Positions 17,017 to 25,457 of a DNA stretch of 64,000 nucleotides are shown piece by piece; within the stretch, counting starts at the first letter, position 1, and every line of letters begins with the position of its first letter. Under the pieces are notes generated by a model. The model was not told where the DNA came from. It worked only from the letters and a program-made list of their open reading frames with translations, and ran no database searches. Source of the stretch: CAZKYX01 sp964557125 (GTDB lineage: Bacteria > Patescibacteriota > Microgenomatia > Levybacterales > GWA1-39-11). The stretch spans positions 1-64,000 of the forward strand of contig CAZKYX010000002.1 of the NCBI GenBank assembly GCA_964557125.1. Reading direction: 5' to 3'. The position numbers were made by a program, and so were the translations under genes.

Positions 17017-20000
17017 CTATGTCCGCTTGGTAAGGGAGGCGACTCTTTGCTTTATATCTTCTGCTTTCTTATGAAAGAACCTATCTAGGCGCACAAGACT
17101 TGATGGAAGTTCTGCTTGACGTAATAGGAGAAGTACAAATATGCCTGTATGTAGCCACAATAGGAGAAAGCCTGCGTATTGAAGGTACTGTGGTAGATAG
17201 ATAATTACAATAGGTTGTAGGTTGTAGGCGCCGCCCAGAGGCTCTGCCCGGCGGGTTGTAGGTTGTAGTGTCCATCCATTTTCCCAGTTATTTATTTTTA
17301 GGTGAGGTAGTGGTTTTGCAAAAAGAAATGGAAATGAGCGATAGAGCGAATTTTTTACATGGGAAGTGGTTTGAGGTAGCGCGTATGCATTCCATCCTGA
17401 ATCATAACTTTGAGAGAGCACAAGGGTGAAGGGCTTGGCAACTTTTGCCTCAATAATATAAAGAGCGGTATTTGGGTGGGTGCTTGTAATGGTTACGTTT
17501 GGCTGTACTTGGTTATGCAATTCTTTAGACGTTGTTTGTATTCCTTTCAGATAGTTATAAGGAATCTGAGCGATTGCAAAGCTATTAATTTGATTTTCCG
17601 CAATTTGGTTTCCAATTGAGATATTTTCAAAGTGGAATGAGTATCCTTGACCGTATTTTTCCATAGGTGGCAGGATGAGTATGTTGTTGCCAGAGGTAAG
17701 GTACGTATCCAGTGGCGCAAACCCTTCATCGGGATTTAGTGTCCAGAAGTGGAGTGGTTGTCCTTTTATATTTTTTGCATCAATAGAAATGGCATATCCT
17801 ACGTTGTGGGTAAGTGTTGACAGGTGAGTTGAGACACATGCGGTGTTGTTGTCACTTAGCAGTAAAAGGCTGTCTGCTTTTTCAATCTTTGAAGTAAAGG
17901 TAACAGCCCCATTCCTAAATGCATTGCACTTTTCATTTCTATGAAATGCAGCAGGAGAAATGGTGCGACCTGTGTAGCTGTCTGTTATATAGGGAAGTGT
18001 TACCTCAAGCGTTTGTGCTTTTATTTCCGGTTGTATGGAAATGGTATGGGTATCTTGAAGTGAGTTTTTGAGTAGCGAGGATGTAATAGTTTGGGTTTTA
18101 ATCTCGCCTGTTGAGGTATTTAGAAGAGTAATGATGTTGTCTTGAGTGAGTGAGGCATAGATGTATTGTGAGCTATTGCTTCTTGTATCAATCTGAAATT
18201 CTTTATTTCCGTTACTATTAAAAGAAAAAGTGCCATCCAGAGACTGGGGGATTATGAAAAGGGGAATTGAAACTGTCGGTTGCGCATTTACCGCATTGCC
18301 GTTCATTTTGATGATTGGCTCTACGATGTTGAGAAGCACTTCGGTAAAGTCTTGTCTTTTGGAAACTTTTATTTCAACAGGAATAGAATTTTCAGTTGAG
18401 ATAAAACTTGGAAGTTCCAGAAAGGGAGCTGCGGTTTCAGGAAGTAATTTTGTAAATGTTATCGTTTGATCTTTTACCGTCGCTTTAAATTCTAGATCAC
18501 TTTGGAGTTTGTTTGTAAAAAGACTTGGGAAGACAAAACTATCTGCACTTTCCGAAGTTGTTACATAATTGCCAAGTTTTGCATATGCGTTATCGTTGTC
18601 ATTCCAAGAAAAAACATTACTTTTGGGTAAGTCGCCAGTAGTAAACAGAAAATTGCTTGGCTTGTCTTTTAGGCTTACAGCATATATATCTATATGTCCA
18701 AATGACTGTACTTTTTTAACAGAAGAAATGTTTGAAAGCAGGCTTTCGGTTGTGTCATAAAAGACTACCTTTGGTGAAAAAGGCGAATAGACACTCTTGT
18801 CGATAAGAATCCAGTTGACTTGGTATTTATTAAGAACCCTTTCAACTGCAGCTGAGTCTTTAGAGTAAATTGCACGCGATAGCTCGAAATAATAGTTCTC
18901 AAGAGGGGAAGACCAGACATCAAATGCACGGTCGAGTATTGGTTGCTCTATTCCATACCAGAGAAAACCAGAGCCTCCATAGCCCCACGTATAAAAATTC
19001 CATCCCCAAAATGTATGTTGTGGAAGATTTGCAATTCTGGTATTTCTATCTTGTGACTTAAAAAATTCAAAGGTTTGTGAGTATTCTTTCGGTAGCTTTA
19101 TCTGTTCTTTTTCATAGAAAAGATTACCGTTAAAGACAGGAAAAACGCTTAAGAATATGAGTAGTAAGGCAATGCCTATAGCTATAACACCTGACAATTT
19201 TTTCGCCTTTTTTAAAATATTCCAGAGTGTTAAGACGCCAAATGAAAAGAGTACAGAGTAGGATAGAGAGGTAAGTATCGAGAATTTCGTAAATGGAAAG
19301 CGAAACGCTTGGCCAAAAAGGGGAACATTTCTAAATAGCTCAACGGCCCAAGAAAATGGTGGCGTATTTGTGGCAAGCATGGTGAATGCAAAAAGAAATA
19401 TACCGAGGAAAGCCAAATGGAGAGGTTTTTTATTCTTCAGAATACTTCCAGCTCCTAGTACTATTATCGAGAAGATGCTCAATCCAACAGCTTGAATTAG
19501 GGGAGACGCATAGTAATTGCGCCATGCTCCAAACATGAATCTGAAGTTGCCGCTCAGGTCTGGGTCAACATTATTGAACCAAAAGCCCTTTAATAAGACA
19601 ACATCAGCAAGGTTCCCAAACTCTTTGTTTTGCAAAAGGATGGTTTCTGTAGCCATCTGATTCATTTTTGCATCAAGATTTACCGTAGAATGGGTAAGGG
19701 TAAAGTAGAGAAAAGGTAGGAGCCAAAAAGAATTAATGATAAAAATAAGTCCAAAAAGCTTTAGGGTTGCCTTGAAAAGGCGAAGAGTACCTTTCGCAGT
19801 TAGAAAAAGTACGAGAAGTATTGTGCTAAGCGAAAGGAGGAATGTAACAAAAAGCGTTGGGATATAAGCAGCTGGAGTTGCGAGTAAAAGTATTAAAGAA
19901 AGAATTGCAGTATTTCTTGCAGATTGGTTTTTGAGAAAGAGTAGTGAGGCAAAAAGAAGCCACGGAAGAGCAGCAAAATGGGCAATAAACGCCTCAAAAG

Positions 20001-20478
20001 GTACAAAGTAAGATTGAATCGTTGAAAGGTTGAGAAGGTAGAAAAGAGCACCAATGAGTGCAATTGTGGCACGTTTTTTATGTGCTGCTTCAAAGAGAGC
20101 ACTGCGTATGAGGATATACACACCCGTACTACCGATAAAAAGTGTTAACATCACCCAAAAAAATCTTAGAAAAGATGATGGTAGGAAAAGCGCAAGAAAG
20201 GCTAGAAACAATTGGCGCAGTAAGTCTGAGGCGTGACCCATGCCTCCAAGTAGCCCAAGACCTTGGTATTCTTGCCACACAGCATATAAAGACCTGCTGA
20301 TATTAGCTGAAAAGTTATATTCCGGATGTAAATTATCCCATCCAGTCATGACAGTACCCGTTTTATAATTGAGAAGACCAATAACAGTAACGACAATAAG
20401 GAGAATAAGGATGGGGAAGGACGATACGAAAGCTCTTAAGAAAAGCGAGGGATGTAATTTAGGCAAAAATTTCATCAT
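17017..20478 (-). CDS. large GT-C-like membrane glycosyltransferase / YfhO-type protein
   Basis: About 1153 aa. The first 450 residues hold roughly twelve membrane helices with an early luminal WDNLHPEY segment, then come about 600 residues of extracytoplasmic beta-rich sequence and a last helix (LLLWLHTGIFVLLLL). This is the layout of YfhO/GT-C enzymes that move sugars from polyprenyl-phosphate carriers on the outer face. Upstream genes for a GT4 and a dolichol-phosphate-sugar synthase-like GT2 support that role. The C-terminal part contains a repeat-derived insertion, QPTTRRAEPLGGAYNLQP (17211-17268). The start is uncertain: ATGATG at 20478 is preferred; the frame is open to 20499. It overlaps the GT4 gene. 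Confidence 0.75.
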   Translation of the reverse strand: MMKFLPKLHPSLFLRAFVSSFPILILLIVVTVIGLLNYKTGTVMTGWDNLHPEYNFSANISRSLYAVWQEYQGLGLLGGMGHASDLLRQLFLAFLALFLPSSFLRFFWVMLTLFIGSTGVYILIRSALFEAAHKKRATIALIGALFYLLNLSTIQSYFVPFEAFIAHFAALPWLLFASLLFLKNQSARNTAILSLILLLATPAAYIPTLFVTFLLSLSTILLVLFLTAKGTLRLFKATLKLFGLIFIINSFWLLPFLYFTLTHSTVNLDAKMNQMATETILLQNKEFGNLADVVLLKGFWFNNVDPDLSGNFRFMFGAWRNYYASPLIQAVGLSIFSIIVLGAGSILKNKKPLHLAFLGIFLFAFTMLATNTPPFSWAVELFRNVPLFGQAFRFPFTKFSILTSLSYSVLFSFGVLTLWNILKKAKKLSGVIAIGIALLLIFLSVFPVFNGNLFYEKEQIKLPKEYSQTFEFFKSQDRNTRIANLPQHTFWGWNFYTWGYGGSGFLWYGIEQPILDRAFDVWSSPLENYYFELSRAIYSKDSAAVERVLNKYQVNWILIDKSVYSPFSPKVVFYDTTESLLSNISSVKKVQSFGHIDIYAVSLKDKPSNFLFTTGDLPKSNVFSWNDNDNAYAKLGNYVTTSESADSFVFPSLFTNKLQSDLEFKATVKDQTITFTKLLPETAAPFLELPSFISTENSIPVEIKVSKRQDFTEVLLNIVEPIIKMNGNAVNAQPTVSIPLFIIPQSLDGTFSFNSNGNKEFQIDTRSNSSQYIYASLTQDNIITLLNTSTGEIKTQTITSSLLKNSLQDTHTISIQPEIKAQTLEVTLPYITDSYTGRTISPAAFHRNEKCNAFRNGAVTFTSKIEKADSLLLLSDNNTACVSTHLSTLTHNVGYAISIDAKNIKGQPLHFWTLNPDEGFAPLDTYLTSGNNILILPPMEKYGQGYSFHFENISIGNQIAENQINSFAIAQIPYNYLKGIQTTSKELHNQVQPNVTITSTHPNTALYIIEAKVAKPFTLVLSQSYDSGWNAYALPQTTSHVKNSLYRSFPFLFAKPLPHLKINNWENGWTLQPTTRRAEPLGGAYNLQPIVIIYLPQYLQYAGFLLLWLHTGIFVLLLLRQAELPSSLVRLDRFFHKKAEDIKQRVASLTKRT
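17211..17268. repeat. ggttgtag repeat with GC-rich core inside a coding region
   Basis: Two ttgtaggttgtag arms flank a GC-rich hairpin (CAGAG/CTCTG within CGCCG/CGGCG). The whole block is translated in frame as part of the GT-C-like protein. The same ggttgtag word is repeated four times at 51368-51397 inside the giant surface protein gene. Confidence 0.7.
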
Positions 20479-21715
20479 AATATCTGCTACCAATGACATT
20501 CCAGCTTCTTTGTTGCTTTATATGACTCGCCAAACGGGAAAGCTTTTTTTGTAGCTTACTATTTATTCTAATTCTTTGGAGCTTTTTTGCAAAATCTCCA
20601 TTGAAGTCTTTAAAGTATATATCTTCTTGTTTTATCTTGAGATGCTTCATTGAACTTATCATATCTGGCGCTACAAGAATCCCTTTCAGCTTTGGGGATA
20701 GAAGAAATGGTTTTTTGAATGAGAACGTTATAGAAAGTGGTCCGCTTGAGGACATGAATGTTCTGTATGGCAAAACGACCATATCACTGGCCTGATAGTA
20801 GGAAGCGATTTCATTTTCAGGTACAAATCCGCTGAGGATAATACCCTTTTGCTGGCAAGCATTTTCAATTGCGGTAATATATTTTATATAAAAGTCTTTA
20901 TCCAAATGATTTGGATTTGCTCCACCTGCAAGAATAAGCTGAATATTTTTTCCTTTAAGCTTTTTATCCTCTTTCAACTTTTGAACTGCTTGGATTATCC
21001 AGTCACTTCCCTTGTACCACGCAAGAAAACCGAATACGAGTACGATATAACTTGAAGAGGACACATGTAGTTTTTTTCTAGCCTCTTTTTTGGTTGGAAT
21101 TTTGGAGAATGTCTCAACGCCGTGAGGAATAACTGAAATTTTTCTTTTATTACCATACGAAGAGAGTCGCGATTTTAGGACATCTTCAAATACAATAACC
21201 TTATCTGAAAGTGCCATCATGAGGCGGTAAAAAATGGTGAGGCCAACGTTGAAAAAGCCAGATGTTAAGGTTGATTGGGAGCTTACATTAATATGTGGAC
21301 CAACCTCATCAATATTGGGAATAACCTGATGGTTTATGAGTATGATTTTCTTTTGCAGTATTTTTAGTAAGATAAGAAAGAGAGGAAATGGGAGTAAATA
21401 AGGGAGCGCTCCAAACATTGCAAGCTCAAATTCAATGACAACTGTGCTGCTGTCCTTTTCCTTAAGGATACTTTTTACGAGTTGAAAAAATGTCAGGAAA
21501 GAATTTCTTTTCCATATTCTTTTAACTGAAATATTATTTTTTCGATAGTCAGACTCGTCTAAAAGTTTTTCGGCAAAAACGGTAAATGAGGTACCCTTGC
21601 TTGTTTTTTGAATAGCACCAAGGGTGTTTTTTGCATAAGAAGCGACTCCAACCGTGCCTTGACCGTGTATGGCTTTTTCACTGGGATAGCTTGAAATGAC
21701 AATTGCTTTTTTCAT
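20459..21715 (-). CDS. GT-B glycosyltransferase, family 4-like
   Basis: A 418-aa soluble, membrane-associated enzyme. The second Rossmann domain has the family pattern: SVIPHGVETF, VLVFGFLAWYKGSDWIIQA, IQLILAGGANP, GFVPENEIASYYQASDMVVLPY and SSSGPLSITFSF, covering the E-x7-E-type region that binds the nucleotide sugar (the first Glu position is occupied by Ser-Gly here). The N-terminal domain begins KAIVISSYPSEKAIHGQGTVG, with a hydrophobic patch near residue 110 for membrane contact. It sits two bases after the GT2 gene start region and overlaps the GT-C-like gene, forming one operon. Donor and acceptor are unknown. Confidence 0.85.
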   Translation of the reverse strand: MKKAIVISSYPSEKAIHGQGTVGVASYAKNTLGAIQKTSKGTSFTVFAEKLLDESDYRKNNISVKRIWKRNSFLTFFQLVKSILKEKDSSTVVIEFELAMFGALPYLLPFPLFLILLKILQKKIILINHQVIPNIDEVGPHINVSSQSTLTSGFFNVGLTIFYRLMMALSDKVIVFEDVLKSRLSSYGNKRKISVIPHGVETFSKIPTKKEARKKLHVSSSSYIVLVFGFLAWYKGSDWIIQAVQKLKEDKKLKGKNIQLILAGGANPNHLDKDFYIKYITAIENACQQKGIILSGFVPENEIASYYQASDMVVLPYRTFMSSSGPLSITFSFKKPFLLSPKLKGILVAPDMISSMKHLKIKQEDIYFKDFNGDFAKKLQRIRINSKLQKKLSRLASHIKQQRSWNVIGSRYYDEIFA

Positions 21716-21717
21716 GA

Positions 21718-22482
21718 TTATGCGCTGATTCTTACAAGAATTGGCTTTAATGAGCCTACAAATGGAATAACTGTATGAATATAATGGATTTTGAAGAGCT
21801 CAAATATTGTTTGAGGAATAGCCTGCATTACCTGTACATGTGTTCCTTTGTTATCAGACCATTCAACTGGACATTCAACAAGAGAAAGATTTTTCTTTAG
21901 TGCAAGGTAAATGATTTCAGCATCATATCCCCAGCGATTTATTTTACTTTCAGTAAAAATGAGAGGAATTGAGGCGTGCGAGAATAACTTAAATCCGCAC
22001 GTAAAATCCGTAACAGGTACGCCAAGGACAATTTGGGTTATGAGCGTAAAAACTCTTCCTAGGTATTCTCGAATTTTAGGTTGATGAACAATGACTGTAG
22101 ACTTTCCGTTTTTTCGTGTACCTATAATAACATGAACACCCTTTTGTATCGGAGATGAAAACTTCTTTAGCTCAGATAGGGGGGTGGACATATCAGCGTC
22201 ACACAAGAGCGCATAGTCAGCCTTTGCGCTTAGCATTCCCTTTTTTACCGCAAATCCTTTTCCCTTGTTATCTTTATAGGAAATGATATTTATAACTTTT
22301 TTGGATGTTTTTTGGTAGTTTTTAAGCATACTTAGGGTTTTGTCATTTGAGCCATCATTTACAAAAATAACTTCGTTTAATTTTATGCCATTAGGAAGTT
22401 TTAGCTCGTCAAGCGCTTGAAACGTTGTTGTAAGCCTTTTTTCCTCGTTATATATAGGTATAACAATTGATAGAGTATTCAT
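21718..22482 (-). CDS. GT2 glycosyltransferase, dolichyl-phosphate glucosyltransferase-like
   Basis: A 254-aa GT-A enzyme: SIVIPIYNEEKRL, EVIFVNDGSNDKTL, NKGKGFAVKKGML, DADMSTP (metal-binding DxD), and VPVTDFTCGFKLF, INRWGYDAEI. This set resembles ALG5/DPG-synthase enzymes that load a single sugar from UDP- or GDP-sugar onto a polyprenyl phosphate. No C-terminal membrane domain is present. It is first in the operon, two bases before the GT4 gene, with the GT-C-like protein last. The logical pathway is carrier charging, assembly, and transfer outside. Confidence 0.85.
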   Translation of the reverse strand: MNTLSIVIPIYNEEKRLTTTFQALDELKLPNGIKLNEVIFVNDGSNDKTLSMLKNYQKTSKKVINIISYKDNKGKGFAVKKGMLSAKADYALLCDADMSTPLSELKKFSSPIQKGVHVIIGTRKNGKSTVIVHQPKIREYLGRVFTLITQIVLGVPVTDFTCGFKLFSHASIPLIFTESKINRWGYDAEIIYLALKKNLSLVECPVEWSDNKGTHVQVMQAIPQTIFELFKIHYIHTVIPFVGSLKPILVRISA

Positions 22483-22486
22483 ATAA

Positions 22487-22600
22487 TTTTTAATTTCTAA
22501 TATCTAATTTCTAATTCTTAATTTTTAATTTTTAGTCAATATTTGAATGTTTTAATTTTTAAAAATTTATTTCAAATTACAAATTGTAAATTTCAAATTA
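22487..22600. repeat. AT-rich dispersed repeat (copy 3)
   Basis: Upstream of the GT2 gene: taatttctaatatctaatttc and aaattacaaattgtaaatttc words of the same family as 7432, 16094 and 26733. Confidence 0.6.
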
Positions 22601-22669
22601 AGAGAGCAAGGTATACAGAACTCAACAAAACGAAAAACTCTTTCTTTCTCCTCTTGTGCGCAATGCACA

Positions 22670-22800
22670 ATGAGAAATGAGAGCTCTTGTTTTGTTGTAT
22701 CCCCCAAAGGGGGAAGAAGGGACCCGCCCAGTGGCGAGGTTACGCTTTCGCGTGTCAACCCTTCTTTAGGTGGAGAGCGTTTTCTCGCCATTAAAGCGAG
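22670..22800 (-). terminator. 3' hairpin array of the 22.8-24.1 kb cassette
   Basis: Directly after the cassette gene on the minus strand are CTCGC/GCGAG (22784-22800), then ACGCgaaaGCGT near 22745, and CCCC/GGGG near 22710. No T-run follows the first hairpin. No gene is seen here. Confidence 0.4.
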
Positions 22801-22801
22801 C

Positions 22802-24094
22802 TTACTTGCAGAACCAGACGGTAAAGACTGTGCCCGAAGGCGTAGTCTGACCGCTCATTGTTGTTCCGCCATCGTAGTCGATGTGGTGAATACCTTCCAC
22901 TGCCTTCAGGCTGATCGGTGCACCGCTTGTGGTGAACATCCAGCCGTGTGGGAAGTTTGTGGGGCCCCACGCGCCGTTTTTTGAGTCTGGGAAGATCTTA
23001 ACTAGGTCTTCTTTACTCTTCGGAAGGTTGGTGCAGCTGAAGGCTGCATTATCCTTGTTTGAGCCTGTTTTTACGGTTCCGACTACCGTCTTGAAACCAT
23101 CTGTGAAAACACAGGGGGTCCAGTAGACAGTAGACTTGAGGCCGTCAAACGACCCGTCACTATCAGTGAGGGTGCGGCTCCACATTGGAGTGAAGACCTG
23201 TACATGCGCGACCTTGTTGGTGATCGAGCTTGCTCCGGGATCCAAGTCAACGCACGTCCCGTTGGGGATGTTGTTGGCATGAATTCGCATACCTACAGCT
23301 TCAGTACCATTAGTACCGATTACCCAACCAATGACAGTGTCATCGCCGGGCTTGTAGTTATGCTTGGTGAGGAATTGCTTCTCAACGCCGAGAATGCGTG
23401 CTGCATCATCGATGTTTTGAGGTGCTTCCCCTGCTGGTCCCCAGAACGAAGAGGCACCTGTTGGCGTTGCGCCTACTGTAGGCGGTGTTGCCTGGCTCGT
23501 CGGAGTTGGAGTAACTGTTTCCAGTACAAACTTTGACGTAGCAGGGCATTGCGTTTCTCCTTCTGCTGACACATCCCAGACTGTCGCGAGCTTGATGTTC
23601 TTGACAGTCTCTTTGCCATAAACGCCGCCAGTGTTTTTCTCACTCTTGGGTTCAACGCAACTATGGTTGGGATAGTCGACGCGAAAGCCTTCAGGAATCA
23701 GAAGGTTTGTTTTTGGGCCTTTGTAGGTCCATGCAAACCCTTCCGAATTCTTGGCCTCCCGCCAGTCATCCTCATCGCCGCCAAAAATCTTGGCAGCGTC
23801 CTTTTCGGAGGCAACCGAGATGACTTCATCTTCATCGTTATCAGAAGATCCGTTGCCGTCGTCACCGAATGGATTGTTCCAAACAGCTTTTACGGCGTCT
23901 GTTCCGTTATTGGCAATCCATCCGATGGCAACGAGTGCCACGAAAAAGAGTGCAATAACGACAACGGCGTAGAAGAGCGAGGAGATCAGTCGCCTTGCGC
24001 CGGTTGCGGCAGTACCACTACCAGATGGTCGAGGTACTCGTGCCCACGCCCTTCTCCAGATGCGTGGACGAGCCGGAGTTGGTCCAGCAGCCAT
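22802..24094 (-). CDS. single-pass membrane protein with three internal repeats, unknown
   Basis: A 430-aa protein with an Arg/Pro-rich cytoplasmic N-terminus (about 35 residues), one membrane helix (LFYAVVVIALFFVALVAIGW), an acidic linker and an outside portion. The outside portion contains a module three times: DAAKIFGG…GFAWTYKG…LIPEGFRVDY, then DAARILGV…VIGWVIGT…MRIHANNI, then DLVKIFPD…PHGWMFTT…LKAVEGIH, separated by linkers and a Thr/Pro stretch. Cysteines recur at module ends. I start at ATG 24094 because AAAGGA lies ten bases upstream; a GTG at 24103 is too close to it. The GC content is visibly higher than its neighbours. No known family. Confidence 0.7.
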   Translation of the reverse strand: MAAGPTPARPRIWRRAWARVPRPSGSGTAATGARRLISSLFYAVVVIALFFVALVAIGWIANNGTDAVKAVWNNPFGDDGNGSSDNDEDEVISVASEKDAAKIFGGDEDDWREAKNSEGFAWTYKGPKTNLLIPEGFRVDYPNHSCVEPKSEKNTGGVYGKETVKNIKLATVWDVSAEGETQCPATSKFVLETVTPTPTSQATPPTVGATPTGASSFWGPAGEAPQNIDDAARILGVEKQFLTKHNYKPGDDTVIGWVIGTNGTEAVGMRIHANNIPNGTCVDLDPGASSITNKVAHVQVFTPMWSRTLTDSDGSFDGLKSTVYWTPCVFTDGFKTVVGTVKTGSNKDNAAFSCTNLPKSKEDLVKIFPDSKNGAWGPTNFPHGWMFTTSGAPISLKAVEGIHHIDYDGGTTMSGQTTPSGTVFTVWFCK

Positions 24095-24114
24095 TATATT
24101 CACATCCTTTGTGA

Positions 24115-24310
24115 AATCAGACTGAGGTCTGTGGGACCTCTCCCATCCGTGCTTTAAAGCCTATCGCTTCTCCTTTCGTGCGACAAAATTGCTTCAAGTA
24201 CCGGAAACAAGCACACCATGTGCAGCTTACACTACATGGTGCGCTTAGTACCGGCGCCTGAATACATCAGTCACACGACCTAATTTTCTGTATACCTTGT
24301 CAAAGAACAA
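24115..24310 (-). promoter_or_regulatory. leader of the 22.8-24.1 kb cassette
   Basis: A long GC-rich leader precedes the gene. The clearest fold is CGCACCATGT pairing with ACATGGTGTG around a 12-base loop (about 24210-24245), flanked by two direct copies of AGTACCGG. A TTGACA and a TATACA occur near 24290-24300 but are not properly spaced relative to each other, so the promoter is unsure. This leader does not show the class I or II hairpin seen before the other cassettes. Confidence 0.35.
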
Positions 24311-24340
24311 AGTTTGAAAAACAAACTTCCTAACAAGAAA

Positions 24341-24367
24341 AGATTGCTTCGTTTCACTCGCAATGAC
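24341..24367. repeat. dispersed repeat agattgcttcg…cgcaatgac
   Basis: A near-perfect inverted copy of the element at 13334-13360. It lies between the cassette leader and the DUF11 gene. Confidence 0.65.
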
Positions 24368-24500
24368 GAGAGAAGCAACATGTCTTTAAGGTTAGGGAAG
24401 GTAGCTTTAGGTGTGGGATTTAAATGTAGTGAAAAGTGAATCGGAAGTTGATGAATCGGGTATGTGTAAAGCTGCTTTCTCCATCCTCAAAGGAAGGATA

Positions 24501-25205
24501 TTAGTTGATTTTGGTTTTCTTGCGGATAGCAATACCTGCAAGTCCTGCTGGTATTAAAGCAAGAAGAGATAGCATTTCAGGACCTGTTTCTGGAATCTTT
24601 TTAACAGGAACACTTTCAAAAACTGCTGGAGTTGGTTTTGAAGTTATAATTTGTTTTTCTACACAGAATGCTGAAGCATCATTTGCAACAAGACCGTTAT
24701 TGTCAGTTGCCTTTGCATTGTTAGTAAGACATGTTATTCCTTGATTTGCTGGGAGTTTTGAGCTGTCAGCTACCTTTACAACGATAGTTTGCTCATTTGT
24801 TTCGCCTTTCTTTAGGTCTGTAATAGTATAGGTAACGATATTTGTTGCACTATCATATTTTCCAACTCCAGAAACGAAGGTCATGTACTGTGGTAGGGTA
24901 TCAACAACGTCAAGCTTGTCTATCTTTCGGTCACCGGTGTTAGTAATAGCAATTTTAAAGCTCACATTATTTCCTGATTGGAATCGTGTGTCATTTATAG
25001 AAAGGTTATCTACAAAATCTCCACCTTTTGTTGGTCTTTGTACTGTTTTATCAATCGTAAATTGGATTTTTTCTTGACAGACTTCTCCGCCTCCGTAAAC
25101 AACTTGACAGTTGCTTTGACCGGAAGTTGTGCCTGCTGCATAGGAAGTAGCTGCTTGTGAAAGCATGAGTGAAATCAATGTAAGTGCGAATAATTTCTTT
25201 TTCAT
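24501..25205 (-). CDS. DUF11-repeat surface protein with sortase-like C-terminus
   Basis: A 234-aa exported protein: signal peptide MKKKLFALTLISLMLSQA…TSYAA, one DUF11 beta-sandwich (about residues 60-165, SFKIAITNTGDRKIDKLDVVDTLP), a Pro/Val linker, and a tail of IPETGPE, a hydrophobic helix and RKKTK. That tail has the form of a sortase sorting signal (LPxTG variant), which would attach it to an envelope polymer; the same layout is also used by other C-terminal anchors. No sortase gene is in the window. The start at 25205 is fixed by the promoter, which overlaps the longer open frame. Confidence 0.8.
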   Translation of the reverse strand: MKKKLFALTLISLMLSQAATSYAAGTTSGQSNCQVVYGGGEVCQEKIQFTIDKTVQRPTKGGDFVDNLSINDTRFQSGNNVSFKIAITNTGDRKIDKLDVVDTLPQYMTFVSGVGKYDSATNIVTYTITDLKKGETNEQTIVVKVADSSKLPANQGITCLTNNAKATDNNGLVANDASAFCVEKQIITSKPTPAVFESVPVKKIPETGPEMLSLLALIPAGLAGIAIRKKTKIN

Positions 25206-25221
25206 AGTAAGACTATTCGGC

Positions 25222-25250
25222 ATTATAGCAGTAGATACTTCACCTGTCAA
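25222..25250 (-). promoter_or_regulatory. consensus promoter of the DUF11 protein gene
   Basis: Minus-strand TTGACA and TATAAT with a 17-base spacer, both perfect matches to consensus. The leader is about ten bases. This is the strongest promoter by eye in the window and suggests an abundant surface protein. Confidence 0.75.
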
Positions 25251-25457
25251 GTGCTATAGGACGTGAATCTTGTTTTTAGGTTTTAGGTTTTAGGTTTCAG
25301 AAAGACTTATAGTTTATCGAACGGCGATTTATTATAGGTTGCGTATTTCTCATATTGACAATAAAGATGGGTCATGTTTTAATAAGCGTAGGTTAGTTTC
25401 GCGCTTCAATCACTTTATCCCTAAGAAAAACGTGAGAGCATCAATTGCTTTAATCAT

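Noticed and set aside
23663..24157. 164-codon plus-strand frame opposite the cassette membrane protein
   Set aside because: It is antisense to a gene with clear signal anchor and ribosome site; its translation is Cys/Ser/Arg-rich noise.
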